16,282 bases of DNA from an uncultured Eubacteriales bacterium (GTDB taxonomy: Bacteria; Bacillota_A; Clostridia; Christensenellales; Aristaeellaceae), in assembly GCA_902775835.1 (NCBI GenBank), contig CACYNZ010000033.1:1-16282 (forward strand), in the 5' to 3' direction. Both the position numbers and the translations under genes were made by a program. Of this stretch, positions 1 through 7,508 are shown piece by piece; within the stretch, counting starts at the first letter, position 1; every line of letters begins with the position of its first letter. The notes beneath the pieces were generated by a model, which saw nothing but the letters and a program-made list of their open reading frames with translations, did no database searches and was not told the origin of the DNA.

Positions 1-1
1 C

Positions 2-1027
2 CTGATTGACCGGGACCTGTACAAACAGCGGAGCGATCTGATCTTTTCCGGCCGGACGCTGTTCGGCGCCAAGCCGCCGAAGGGCCAGGAGCTTGGGGAT
101 CACTTCTACGGAACCATCAAGACCCGCGTTCAGGCGTTCATGACGGACCTGAACGAGGAACTGTGGAAGCTGGGGGTGCTGGCCAAAACGGAGCACAACG
201 AAGCGGCTCCCGCCCAGCACGAAATGGCGCCGATCTATACCGCCGTCAACGTGGCCTGCGATCACAACCAGCTGACCATGCAGATGATGAAAAAGGTCGC
301 GCGGCGGCATAACCTGGTGTGCCTGCTGGCTGAAAAGCCCTTCGCCGGCATCAATGGCAGCGGCAAGCACAACAACTGGAGCATGACCACAAACACGGGA
401 TACAACCTGCTGGAACCCGGGGACAGCCCTCACGAAAGCGCCCAGTTCCTGCTGTTCCTGACCGCGGTGATCAAAGCCGTGGACGACTACGCCGACCTGC
501 TCCGCGCCTCCGTCGCCTCCGCCGGAAACGACCACCGGCTGGGCGGATTCGAGGCGCCTCCGAGCATCATCAGCATCTTCCTGGGGGACGAGCTGACCGA
601 AATCCTGGAAGCGCTGGAAGCCTCCACCTTTGCCACGCCCCAGCCCCTGGGCAGCTATCCCCAGACCTCCGGCCTCACCTTCACCCTGGACACCACCCGG
701 CCCTATGCCCAGGGCAGTATGTACAGCATTGACGGAAAGGAATCCGGCTATTACGCACCCGCCTCCATTGAGCGCGTGACCATCACCTCCGTCAACGGCA
801 CCGCCTTTGATCCCGAAGCCCTGTACGCCGTGGTCACCAACAATTACTGCGCGGCCGGCGGTGACACCTACAATATCTTCAACCGTGCCATCAGTGAGGG
901 CTCCGGCTTTGACAGCGGCATGTTCCTGGGCGAAGCCCTGGTGGACTATATCACCAGTGTCCAGATGGGCACCATCACAGCGGAAGCCTACGGCGAGCCC
1001 CGTGGCAGCCAGACCCAGATCCGCTGA
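2..1027 (+). CDS. glnN: Chimeric ORF: type III glutamine synthetase fragment fused in frame to 5'-nucleotidase C-terminal domain (5' partial)
   Basis: The frame is open from base 2, so the gene starts before the window; the ATG at 140 is an internal Met. The 341 visible codons have two unrelated halves. Residues 1 to about 206 are the catalytic core of glutamine synthetase III (ATP-dependent ammonia assimilation, cytoplasmic). The marks are the [10 protein letters not shown] segment near residues 65-74, [10 protein letters not shown] at 116-125, and GNDHRLG plus EAPP at 175-187. From about residue 207 the sequence is a bacterial 5'-nucleotidase C-terminal substrate-binding domain, with YPQTSGLTF at 219-227 and [10 protein letters not shown] at 279-288. 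The C-terminal part of GSIII, including its usual later catalytic and hexamer regions, is absent. The metallophosphatase domain of the nucleotidase is absent too. The frame ends in TGA just before a terminator. A working enzyme is unlikely. It may be an assembly join or a genuine deletion fusion. Confidence 0.85.
   Translation: MIDRDLYKQRSDLIFSGRTLFGAKPPKGQELGDHFYGTIKTRVQAFMTDLNEELWKLGVLAKTEHNEAAPAQHEMAPIYTAVNVACDHNQLTMQMMKKVARRHNLVCLLAEKPFAGINGSGKHNNWSMTTNTGYNLLEPGDSPHESAQFLLFLTAVIKAVDDYADLLRASVASAGNDHRLGGFEAPPSIISIFLGDELTEILEALEASTFATPQPLGSYPQTSGLTFTLDTTRPYAQGSMYSIDGKESGYYAPASIERVTITSVNGTAFDPEALYAVVTNNYCAAGGDTYNIFNRAISEGSGFDSGMFLGEALVDYITSVQMGTITAEAYGEPRGSQTQIR
599..625 (+). other. Fusion junction between GSIII and 5'-nucleotidase segments
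   Basis: The protein family changes inside the stretch read as EILEALEAS. The left side fits GSIII ([11 protein letters not shown]) and the right side fits the 5'-nucleotidase pattern (LEALEAST, then a P-Q-T-S-G segment). The DNA holds the 8-base direct repeat CTGGAAGC at 605-612 and again at 614-621. Both parent genes could plausibly encode this L-E-A-L-E sequence, so the breakpoint cannot be placed to the base. Shared short sequence of this kind is what a k-mer assembly error or a microhomology deletion would leave. Confidence 0.7.
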
Positions 1028-1037
1028 TCCCATTTAG

Positions 1038-1069
1038 GACGGAGACAGATGCCTGTCCCCGTCTTTTTT
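1038..1069 (+). terminator. Intrinsic terminator after the chimeric ORF
   Basis: On the + strand GACGGAGACAG (1038-1048) pairs with CTGTCCCCGTC (1053-1063) around a 4-base loop, with one A/C mismatch. Six T residues follow at once (1064-1069). It lies 11 bases after the TGA at 1025-1027 and should end transcription of the rightward gene. Confidence 0.85.
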
Positions 1070-1076
1070 CATACAG

Positions 1077-1115
1077 AAAAACGGCACCGGAGCGCTTGTT
1101 CAGCCCCGGTGCCGT
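1077..1115 (-). terminator. Intrinsic terminator of the aminotransferase gene
   Basis: Read on the - strand, ACGGCACCGG (1115-1106) and CCGGTGCCGT (1090-1081) form a perfect 10-bp stem with a 15-base loop. A run of five T residues ends it (complement of 1077-1081). It begins 11 bases after the stop of the leftward aminotransferase gene. The two convergent genes therefore have separate terminators. Confidence 0.85.
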
Positions 1116-1125
1116 CTGCTTCTGC

Positions 1126-2409
1126 TTACAGATCCAGCATTTTCTTGATGCTCTCGATTTTTACGGACAGTGCCATGATCTTTGCCGCCACTTCCAGGTC
1201 CTCCAGGGACGGGAAAGACGGGGCGATACGGATGTTCGTGTCCAGGGGATCCCGGTGATAGGGATAGGTGGAGCCCGCGGGCGTCAGCACCACGCCGGCC
1301 TTCTTGCATCTTGCGATGATCTTTGCCGCGCAGCCGGGCAGGGAATCGAAGGAGATGAAGTACCCGCCCAGCGGCTTGGTCCAGGTGCCCACATTCAGGC
1401 CGCCCAGTTCCTCCTCAAAGATCTTTTCCACCATTTCAAACTTGGGCCGCAGGATTTCCGCGTGCCTGGCCATGTGCTCCCGGATGCCGTTCAGGTTCTT
1501 GAAGAAGCGGACATGACGCAGCTGGTTCACCTTGTCGTGGCCGATGGTCTGGATGGAGAACTGTTTGCGGATTTCCTCCAGATTGTTGTGGGACGTGGCA
1601 ATGGCCGCGATGCCGGAGCCCGGGAAGGAAATCTTGGACGTGGATGTGAACTTGTACACCAGGTCCGGATTCCCCGCGCGCTTGCACTCGGCCAGGATCT
1701 CGATGAGATAGTCCTGACGGTCGGAATACAGGTGATGCACGGAATAGGCGTTGTCCCAGTAAATCCGGAAATCCTTGGCCGCGGGCTTGAGGCGCGCAAA
1801 CCGTTCCACGGTGCGGGCCGAATAGGTCACGCCGGTGGGATTGGAGTATTTGGGCACGCACCATATGCCCTTGATGGCCGAGTCACTGGACACAAGGCCT
1901 TCCACCACGTCCATGTCAGGACCGTCGGAATTCATGGGCACATTGATCTTTTCAATGCCGAAATACTCGGTGATGGCGAAATGCCGGTCATATCCGGGCA
2001 CCGGGCAGAGAAACTTCACCCGGTCCAGCTTGCACCAGGGGGTGCAGCCCATGACGCCGTGGGTCATGGAACGCGAAATGGCATCATACATGACGTTCAG
2101 GCTGGAGTTGCCATAAATCATGATATTGTCGGCCGGCACTTCAATCATGGAGCCCAGCAGCTGCTTGGCCTCCTCGATACCGCCCAGCACGCCGTAATTG
2201 CGGCAGTCCGTTCCGTCATCGCAGTGCAGATCCGCCTCGGAAGACAGCACGTCCATCATCTGCATGGACAGGTCCAGCTGTTCTGCGCAGGGCTTTCCGC
2301 GGGCCATGTTCAGATTCAGGCCCCGCATCTGGTATTCGCGGTACTCCTGCTTGAGCTTCGCCAGCTCCTCTGCAAGTTCTTCCCGGCTGTATTCCTGATA
2401 CGTCTTCAT
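1126..2409 (-). CDS. PLP-dependent aspartate aminotransferase, AspT-like (aminotransferase class I fold)
   Basis: The 427-residue protein is a cytoplasmic fold-type I aminotransferase, expected to exchange the amino group between aspartate and 2-oxoglutarate. It resembles the AspT group (Pfam Asp_aminotransf-like) rather than classical AspC. The N-terminal RGLNLNMARGKP (residues 29-40) is typical of that group. The predicted PLP Schiff-base lysine is K259 in FTSTSKISFPG. WDNAY at 218-222 supplies the Asp that contacts the PLP ring nitrogen, and R394 in TNIRIAPSFP should bind the substrate carboxylate. The ATG at 2409 has the purine-rich site AAGGGGGAA just upstream. Length and motifs look intact. 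It is a single-gene transcription unit with its own promoter and terminator. The exact substrate (aspartate versus another amino acid) is inferred from the family. Confidence 0.88.
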   Translation of the reverse strand: MKTYQEYSREELAEELAKLKQEYREYQMRGLNLNMARGKPCAEQLDLSMQMMDVLSSEADLHCDDGTDCRNYGVLGGIEEAKQLLGSMIEVPADNIMIYGNSSLNVMYDAISRSMTHGVMGCTPWCKLDRVKFLCPVPGYDRHFAITEYFGIEKINVPMNSDGPDMDVVEGLVSSDSAIKGIWCVPKYSNPTGVTYSARTVERFARLKPAAKDFRIYWDNAYSVHHLYSDRQDYLIEILAECKRAGNPDLVYKFTSTSKISFPGSGIAAIATSHNNLEEIRKQFSIQTIGHDKVNQLRHVRFFKNLNGIREHMARHAEILRPKFEMVEKIFEEELGGLNVGTWTKPLGGYFISFDSLPGCAAKIIARCKKAGVVLTPAGSTYPYHRDPLDTNIRIAPSFPSLEDLEVAAKIMALSVKIESIKKMLDL

Positions 2410-2445
2410 TCCCGTTCCCCCTTAATATTTCAAAAGAACGGGGAC

Positions 2446-2474
2446 ATTGTATCACGGATTCAGCTGGAATGCGA
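2446..2474 (-). promoter_or_regulatory. Extended -10 promoter of the aminotransferase gene
   Basis: On the - strand TGATACAAT (2454-2446) is an extended -10 element: TG, one base, then TACAAT (5 of 6 matches to TATAAT). The -35 position (about 2474-2469, TCGCAT) is poor, as is common with extended -10 promoters. The predicted start is near 2439, giving a leader of about 30 bases. The placement is by eye only. Confidence 0.5.
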
Positions 2475-2488
2475 CACATGCAGAGCAC

Positions 2489-2524
2489 TTTTTTGCATTT
2501 TTTCCTGAAACAAACTGCAAAAAA
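2489..2524. repeat. AT-rich inverted repeat with phased A/T tracts upstream of the aminotransferase promoter
   Basis: TTTTTTGCA (2489-2497) is repeated inverted as TGCAAAAAA (2516-2524), 9 bp per arm around an 18-base spacer. Further A or T runs at about 2498-2503, 2508-2514 and 2528-2532 put tract centres roughly 10 bases apart. The block lies about 50-85 bases upstream of the predicted aminotransferase start and contrasts with the GC-rich surroundings. It could be an UP element, a curved segment or an operator. No specific regulator can be named. Confidence 0.45.
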
Positions 2525-2554
2525 CAGAAAAAGAACGGTTTGTGGAATTCCATT

Positions 2555-2582
2555 CTGCATGTTAGTCTCGTTTTCCATGCAG
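2555..2582 (-). repeat. Short dyad just after the peptidase C26 gene
   Basis: CTGCATG (2555-2561) and CATGCAG (2576-2582) form a 7-bp inverted repeat (8 bp with the flanking T/A pair) and a 14-base loop. It starts nine bases after the stop codon of the leftward C26 gene. No T run follows directly on the - strand, so it is a weak candidate for a terminator or for protection of the transcript 3' end. The rest of the gap from 2410 to 2590 holds the aminotransferase promoter and its AT-rich inverted repeat. Confidence 0.3.
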
Positions 2583-2590
2583 ATTTCTGG

Positions 2591-3295
2591 TCAGACCCTG
2601 CAGGCGTTCACGAACGCGGTGAAGATGGCGGAGCTCACCCGGTCATGCAGTGCAAAGCATTCCGGATGCCACTGCACGGCCCAGACAAAGGGCTGCGCAG
2701 GCATATACGCCGCTTCCACAATGCCGTCCGGCGCTTCCGCCATGACCGAAAGCGGCGGCGCCAGTTCCCGGACCGCCTGATGATGGCAGCTGTTGACCCA
2801 TATTTCCGTCTCCCCCGCCAGGACCTGCAGCGGGCTTCCCGCTTTCAGATACACCGCATGGCAGGGCACATCATAGGGCGGCTTCTGGCTGTGACAGACC
2901 TGGGACGGATGCTGGGCGGGCAGGTCCTGATACAGCGTGCCCCCGAGGCACGCGTTCATCAGCTGAATGCCGCGGCATATGCCGAGCACCGGCATATGCC
3001 GCTCCAGGGCCAGGGTCAGCATGCACCTTTCCATAATGTCCCGTCTTTCGCACAGCTCCAGGGGCACCTGCATCCTTGTCTGGCCGTACACCTCAGGCGC
3101 CACATCCTGTCCGCCGGTCAGCAATATCCCGTCCAGGCCGTCCATGAGCTCCCGGATCTCCGCTTCATCCTCCGTCAGCGGGAGCATGACCGGAAGACCG
3201 CCTGCCCTGCGTATGCCGTCCATATACCCCGGAAGCATCCACAGACTGTCCTTTTCCTCATCCCACAACGGGACCACACCGATCCACGGCTTCAC
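2591..3295 (-). CDS. Gamma-glutamyl-gamma-aminobutyrate hydrolase family protein (peptidase C26, class I amidotransferase fold)
   Basis: The 234-residue cytoplasmic protein has the class I glutamine amidotransferase fold used by PuuD-type hydrolases. These cleave gamma-glutamyl bonds, for example in gamma-glutamyl-GABA. The nucleophile is C107 in LGICRG. The rest of the triad is H210 and E212 in VQWHPE. The LLTGGQDV segment (58-66) matches the family oxyanion region, and NSCHHQAV (168-175) is also typical. The start is GTG at 3295, chosen because GGAAGGGAGAGG lies a few bases upstream; the ATG at 3299 is out of frame. It follows clpC by 69 bases without a convincing terminator between them, so it is probably the last gene of the ctsR transcript. 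The natural substrate is unknown; other gamma-glutamyl compounds are possible. Confidence 0.85.
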   Translation of the reverse strand: MKPWIGVVPLWDEEKDSLWMLPGYMDGIRRAGGLPVMLPLTEDEAEIRELMDGLDGILLTGGQDVAPEVYGQTRMQVPLELCERRDIMERCMLTLALERHMPVLGICRGIQLMNACLGGTLYQDLPAQHPSQVCHSQKPPYDVPCHAVYLKAGSPLQVLAGETEIWVNSCHHQAVRELAPPLSVMAEAPDGIVEAAYMPAQPFVWAVQWHPECFALHDRVSSAIFTAFVNACRV

Positions 3296-3364
3296 GCATT
3301 CCCTCTCCCTTCCTGAAAGAACAGAAGCGCCCGGGCAAATTCCTGGACGCTTTCTGAACCCCTT

Positions 3365-5935
3365 TTATTCTTCGGTTTTCAGCTTTTCCGTTTTTTTCCG
3401 CTTTTTGGGCGAATTCTCAGGCACCGTTTCTGCCACCGGCAGTGCCGCGGGCTCGTGCTGCACATTCCGGCCCTTGACCTCATCGCCGTCCAGGTACAGC
3501 TCCACCTGATCGCCCAGGCGGATATGTCCCATGAGCACTTCCTCTGACAGCATGTCCTCCACGGTGCGCTGGATCAGGCGGCGCAGCGGTCTTGCCCCGT
3601 AGCGGGGATCGTATCCGCGCTCCGCCAGGTTCTTCACCACGGCATCTTCCCACACAAGGTCCACGCCGCGCTCCTTGAGAAGCGTGCGCACCTGACCCAG
3701 CATGAGGCCGGCGATCTTCTCGATATCCTTCTCGTCCAGGGAATGGAACACAATGATCTCATCCAGACGGTTCAGGAACTCGGGCCGGAAGGATTCCTTG
3801 ATCTCGCGCATCACGGTATCCTTCATTTCCTCATAGGAATGCACATCCGTCATGGCGCGGGAACCGAAGCCCATGGACCGGCTGGACCCAATTTCATGGG
3901 CGCCGGCATTGCTGGTCATGACCACAATGGTGTTCTTGAAGCTCACCGTGCGGCCCGTATTGTCCGTCAGACGCCCGTCCTCCAGGATCTGCAGCAGGAT
4001 ATTGAACACATCCGGGTGCGCCTTTTCGATCTCGTCCAGGAGCACCACGCTGTAGGGCTTGCGCCGCACCGCCTCGGTAAGCTGGCCGCCTTCCTCATAG
4101 CCCACATAGCCGGGAGCCGCGCCGACGAGCCGTGAGGTGGTGAACTTCTCCATGTATTCGCTCATGTCCACGCGGATCACCGCGTTTTCATCGCCGAACA
4201 TGGCTTCGCCCAGCGCCTTGCACAGTTCCGTCTTGCCAACGCCTGTGGGGCCGAGGAACAGGAAGGAGCCGATGGGGCGCCTGGGATCCTTGAGTCCGGC
4301 ACGTGCCCGGCGGATGGAACGGGCAATGGCCTTCACGGCCTCTTCCTGCCCGATCACGCGCTTGTGCAGCGTTTCCTCCAGCTGCATCAGGCGCTCGGCT
4401 TCCGTCTGCGTCATGCGCTGTACGGGCACGCCGGTCCAGCTTGCCACAATCTGGGCCACGTCCTCCTCGTCCACCACATCCCGGGCTTCCGCCTGCTTCA
4501 TGCTCCACTCACGCTTGCGCGCTTCCATTTCCTGCCTGAGGCACCGCTCCTGGTCACGCAGTTCCGCCGCGCGCTCAAAGGCCTGGTGCACCACGGCTTC
4601 CTTCTTCTCCTCCTGGAGTTCCGCCAGCCTCAGTTCCTGGGCCTTCATGTCCGGCGGCGCGGAGTATGTCTGGATCCGTACCCGGGAGCAGGCTTCGTCC
4701 ATGAGGTCAATGGCCTTGTCCGGAAGGAAGCGGTCCGAGATATACCGGTCCGAGAGGAACACGGCGCTCTGAATGGCTTCATCCGTGATATGCACATGAT
4801 GGTGCTGTTCATACTTTTCCCGGATGCCGAAGAGGATTTCCTCCGTTTCCGCAATGGAGGGCTCCCCGACCTGCACCGGCTGGAAGCGGCGTTCCAATGC
4901 CGCATCCTTTTCAATGTGCTTGCGGTACTCGTTGAGCGTGGTGGCGCCGATGCACTGGATTTCTCCTCTTGCCAGGGCGGGCTTGAGAATATTGGCCGCG
5001 TCCAGACTGCCTTCCGCGGCGCCGGCGCCCACGATGGTGTGCATCTCATCGATGAACAGGATCACGTTGCCGGCCTTCTTGATCTCCGACATGCACTTCT
5101 TCAGGCGTTCCTCAAACTCGCCGCGGTACTTGCTGCCGGCCACCATGGACCCGATGTCCAGGGACAGAATCCGGCGTCCCGTGAGCATGTCCGGCACCCT
5201 GCCCTGCACAATGCGCTCCGCCAGGCCTTCCACCACGGCGCTCTTGCCCACGCCGGGCTCGCCGATAAGCACCGGGTTGTTCTTGGTGCGGCGGATCATG
5301 ATCTGGATCAGGCGCTGGATTTCCGTATCCCGGCCGATCACCGGATCCAGTTCCCCGTCCTGGGCCGCTCGGGTCAGGTCGCGGGAGTACCTGGAGAGCG
5401 TCTGCATGCCGCCCGGACCCTCGCTTTCCGGTTCCCCGGGCTGTCCCGGACCGCCGGGACCCGCATTTGCCATGTCCCCGCCCGGGCCTGGAGGCTCCTG
5501 GCGCAGCATTTCCGCCGCCTGCTCAATGGCACGCGCCACATTGATGCCCGCGTCCTTCAGGATCTGGGCCGCCAGTCCGATGCGCTCCCGGAGCAATCCG
5601 ATCCACAGAAGCTCCGGGCTTACATACCCGAGCCCCGAGCGGTGGGCTTCCATGACCGCGATATCCAGTATCCGCTTGACCCGCGGGGAAACGCTCACCT
5701 GTCCCGGAGGCGGTGTCAGCCCGGGCTCGCTGCTCATCTGCTTTTCCACCGCAGCCCTTGCCTGCTCATAGGTCAGGGCGCGGTCAATCTCTTCGGGCCT
5801 GCGGTCGTCCTCCGCCAGAAGCCCCAGCAGAAGATGCTCCGTGCCCATATTCCTGGCGCGCATGTCCGTCACTTCCCGGCTGGCCGCCGAGAACACACGC
5901 TGCGCGCGTTCATTGAATCGTCCAAAAACCGCCAT
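3365..5935 (-). CDS. clpC: ATP-dependent Clp protease ATP-binding subunit ClpC
   Basis: ClpC is the HSP100 unfoldase that feeds proteins to ClpP and recognises phospho-arginine marks. The 856-residue protein has a double Clp_N domain (about 1-145), then a Gly/Pro-rich linker (147-176). AAA domain 1 carries Walker A GEPGVGKS at 225-232 and Walker B FIDE at 294-297. A middle domain with a UVR-like coiled segment follows (about 430-475). AAA domain 2 has Walker A GPTGVGKT at 562-569 and Walker B LLDE at 632-635. MGF at 688-690 sits where the ClpP-docking loop tripeptide is expected. The C-terminus adds an acidic-proline then Lys-rich tail ([12 protein letters not shown], 842-853). The ATG at 5935 has GGAG seven bases upstream, and the gap to mcsB is 18 bases. 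It is the fourth gene of the CtsR operon. clpP is not in the window. Confidence 0.97.
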   Translation of the reverse strand: MAVFGRFNERAQRVFSAASREVTDMRARNMGTEHLLLGLLAEDDRRPEEIDRALTYEQARAAVEKQMSSEPGLTPPPGQVSVSPRVKRILDIAVMEAHRSGLGYVSPELLWIGLLRERIGLAAQILKDAGINVARAIEQAAEMLRQEPPGPGGDMANAGPGGPGQPGEPESEGPGGMQTLSRYSRDLTRAAQDGELDPVIGRDTEIQRLIQIMIRRTKNNPVLIGEPGVGKSAVVEGLAERIVQGRVPDMLTGRRILSLDIGSMVAGSKYRGEFEERLKKCMSEIKKAGNVILFIDEMHTIVGAGAAEGSLDAANILKPALARGEIQCIGATTLNEYRKHIEKDAALERRFQPVQVGEPSIAETEEILFGIREKYEQHHHVHITDEAIQSAVFLSDRYISDRFLPDKAIDLMDEACSRVRIQTYSAPPDMKAQELRLAELQEEKKEAVVHQAFERAAELRDQERCLRQEMEARKREWSMKQAEARDVVDEEDVAQIVASWTGVPVQRMTQTEAERLMQLEETLHKRVIGQEEAVKAIARSIRRARAGLKDPRRPIGSFLFLGPTGVGKTELCKALGEAMFGDENAVIRVDMSEYMEKFTTSRLVGAAPGYVGYEEGGQLTEAVRRKPYSVVLLDEIEKAHPDVFNILLQILEDGRLTDNTGRTVSFKNTIVVMTSNAGAHEIGSSRSMGFGSRAMTDVHSYEEMKDTVMREIKESFRPEFLNRLDEIIVFHSLDEKDIEKIAGLMLGQVRTLLKERGVDLVWEDAVVKNLAERGYDPRYGARPLRRLIQRTVEDMLSEEVLMGHIRLGDQVELYLDGDEVKGRNVQHEPAALPVAETVPENSPKKRKKTEKLKTEE

Positions 5936-5953
5936 AGCAAATCTCCATATGCA

Positions 5954-6976
5954 TTATTGCACGCCGCGTTTTTTCACGGCGGTGGACAGGATCTGCCGGA
6001 TCCGGGTCGCCCGGATCTCGTTGAGGGCACTGCCCTCCAGGTCCTGTTCCATATAGGCGCGCAGATGCGCATCCAGTACCTGGTCCAGCATATCGTCCAG
6101 GTCCGAGGGCAGGATCTTCACCAGTCCCTGCACCGCGCCCACGCGCAGACTGGACCAGAGACGGAAGAACTCGGTCTGCGGCATCAGCCGCGCGCCGGAC
6201 ATGATGCCCATGGCCCGGTATACCGTGTCCTCCATCAGCGCACGCTTCTGTTCAAACGCCTTCTCGCGCAGCGCGCGCTCCATGTCCGTCAGCTGATGGC
6301 CCACGGCCAGGGTATTGTTGATGATCTCCTGTTCGGTTCTGCCCAGGGTCACCTGATTGCTGATCTGATAAATGCAGCCCAGCGCATCAGAGCCCTCGCC
6401 GTACACACCGCGGATGGTAAGACCCACCTTGGCCACGGTCTGGCCCACGGTGCCCATCTGCTTGTACTGGGTCAGCATGGGCAGATGCAGGAGCAGCGAG
6501 GCGCGCATGCCCGTGCCCGTGTTGATGGGCAGGGCCGTCAGATACCCCAGCTGCTCGTCAAAGGCGAACTCCACCTGCCGGGAGAGCGCGTCATCCACGT
6601 AGAAGCATTTTTCCGCGGCCTCCTGCAGCGCCATGCCGGGCATGATGGCCTGGATCCTGAGGTGATCCTCCTCATTCATCATGATGGAAACGGATTCCTT
6701 CCGGTTCAGGAGCACGGCCGCGATGCCAGCCCGGGACAGAAGGTCCCGGCTGATCAGATGGCTTTCCACCAGCACATCCCGCTGGTTTCCCGTCATTTCG
6801 CCCAGCCGGATCAGGTCATACTCGTCCGCGATGCCGGAGAGCATGACCGCGTTGTTGGTGCGGGCGATCAGGCTGTCCGCCTGCTCCGGCTGCTTGCTCA
6901 GATCAAAGGGCAGGTCCGGATAGTTTCTGGCCAGCCGCACACGGCTGGACATAATGGAAGGATAACTGGAACTCAT
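5954..6976 (-). CDS. mcsB: Protein arginine kinase McsB
   Basis: McsB is a phosphagen-kinase-fold enzyme that phosphorylates arginines on damaged proteins and on CtsR, targeting them to ClpC-ClpP. With the start at 6976 the protein has 340 residues. SSRVRLARN (10-18) is the nucleotide-binding motif. NEEDH (101-105) and YGEGSD (192-197) keep the glutamates of the active site. Two things are odd. The loop normally read as CPTN-x-GTG has Leu at the cysteine position (LPINTGTGMRAS, 149-160). The N-terminus is also about 17 residues shorter than in Bacillus. The C-terminal regulatory RDXXRA-type motif appears as LNEIRA (318-323). The start is set by the ATG one base after the mcsA stop with AAAGGAGG upstream. 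An open frame continues upstream to 7042, but those residues lie inside mcsA and do not look like McsB. Activity is likely but unproven. Confidence 0.93.
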   Translation of the reverse strand: MSSSYPSIMSSRVRLARNYPDLPFDLSKQPEQADSLIARTNNAVMLSGIADEYDLIRLGEMTGNQRDVLVESHLISRDLLSRAGIAAVLLNRKESVSIMMNEEDHLRIQAIMPGMALQEAAEKCFYVDDALSRQVEFAFDEQLGYLTALPINTGTGMRASLLLHLPMLTQYKQMGTVGQTVAKVGLTIRGVYGEGSDALGCIYQISNQVTLGRTEQEIINNTLAVGHQLTDMERALREKAFEQKRALMEDTVYRAMGIMSGARLMPQTEFFRLWSSLRVGAVQGLVKILPSDLDDMLDQVLDAHLRAYMEQDLEGSALNEIRATRIRQILSTAVKKRGVQ

Positions 6977-6977
6977 A

Positions 6978-7508
6978 TCAGAGCTGCCCCTCCTTTGAAG
7001 ACAGGGCCTTGAGCTGATCCCGGATCTTGGCCGCGGTCTCAAAGTCCTCCAGGGAAACGGCCTGTTCCATCTTCCGCGTCAGGTCCTCCTGCAGCGTCCG
7101 GGAGCGCTGGGCGTCCTCGGAATGCAGGGGCCTTCTGCCCACGTGCTGCAGACGTCCATGCATCTGCTGCAGCATGGGCTGGATTTCCTCCCGGAAGGCG
7201 GAATAGCAGTCCGGACAGCCCAGATGACCGTTCTTCATGAAATCTGCCAGCGTAGTGCCGCAGGTGGAGCAGGTCACGGACCTGCGCTGCTCGGACAGCT
7301 GGGTGGTCTCTTCCTTCTTTTCCTTCTTCTCGCCGCTGGTAATGGCGGAGAATATGGAGGAAAGCAGATCCCGGATCTGGGTGCCGGAAATGCCCATGTC
7401 CCACTTGGACATGCACTCGGCGCACAGATGCTTCATTTTTGTTTCTTCGCCCGAGACGACCGATACGGCAAAGGTCGCTTCACGGGTTCCGCATTCTTCA
7501 CACAACAT
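6978..7508 (-). CDS. mcsA: McsA, zinc-binding activator of McsB (UVR domain)
   Basis: McsA is the small cytoplasmic partner that activates McsB and helps control CtsR. The 176-residue protein has two four-cysteine zinc sites: C3, C6, C29, C32, and C80, C83, C98, C101. A Lys/Glu-rich linker (58-72) separates them. The C-terminus (about 137-168) is a UVR motif, the kind of helical hairpin also present in UvrB and ClpC. All eight cysteines are in place and the length is normal. The ATG at 7508 lies inside the end of ctsR (11-base overlap), with GAGGAG upstream. The TGA is one base from the mcsB ATG, so the three genes should be translationally coupled. Confidence 0.95.
   Translation of the reverse strand: MLCEECGTREATFAVSVVSGEETKMKHLCAECMSKWDMGISGTQIRDLLSSIFSAITSGEKKEKKEETTQLSEQRRSVTCSTCGTTLADFMKNGHLGCPDCYSAFREEIQPMLQQMHGRLQHVGRRPLHSEDAQRSRTLQEDLTRKMEQAVSLEDFETAAKIRDQLKALSSKEGQL

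Noticed and set aside
605..621. A functional direct repeat or recombination site in the first ORF
   Set aside because: The 8-base repeat CTGGAAGC is too short and is explained by the L-E-A-L-E-A codons. It is kept only as a clue to the fusion junction.
1028..1125. A mobile-element remnant next to the chimeric ORF that could explain the fusion
   Set aside because: The gap contains only two ordinary terminators. There are no terminal inverted repeats, target-site duplications or transposase fragments.
3296..3364. A terminator between clpC and the peptidase C26 gene
   Set aside because: The only pairing is a short bulged GAAAGCG/CGCTTC stem with an 18-base loop and no proper T run.
4364..7012. 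An 882-codon open frame on the + strand opposite clpC and mcsB
   Set aside because: It is a shadow of GC-rich genes on the other strand. The translation is rich in His, Arg, Gln and Leu with no recognisable family. The - strand genes have complete motifs and ribosome sites. Similar long shadows lie opposite the aminotransferase, pyrD and carB.
6977..7042. An upstream ATG at 7042 for mcsB giving 362 residues
   Set aside because: The added 22 residues are Arg/Ser-rich, lie inside mcsA and do not resemble McsB. The ATG at 6976 has a ribosome site and a one-base gap from the mcsA stop.
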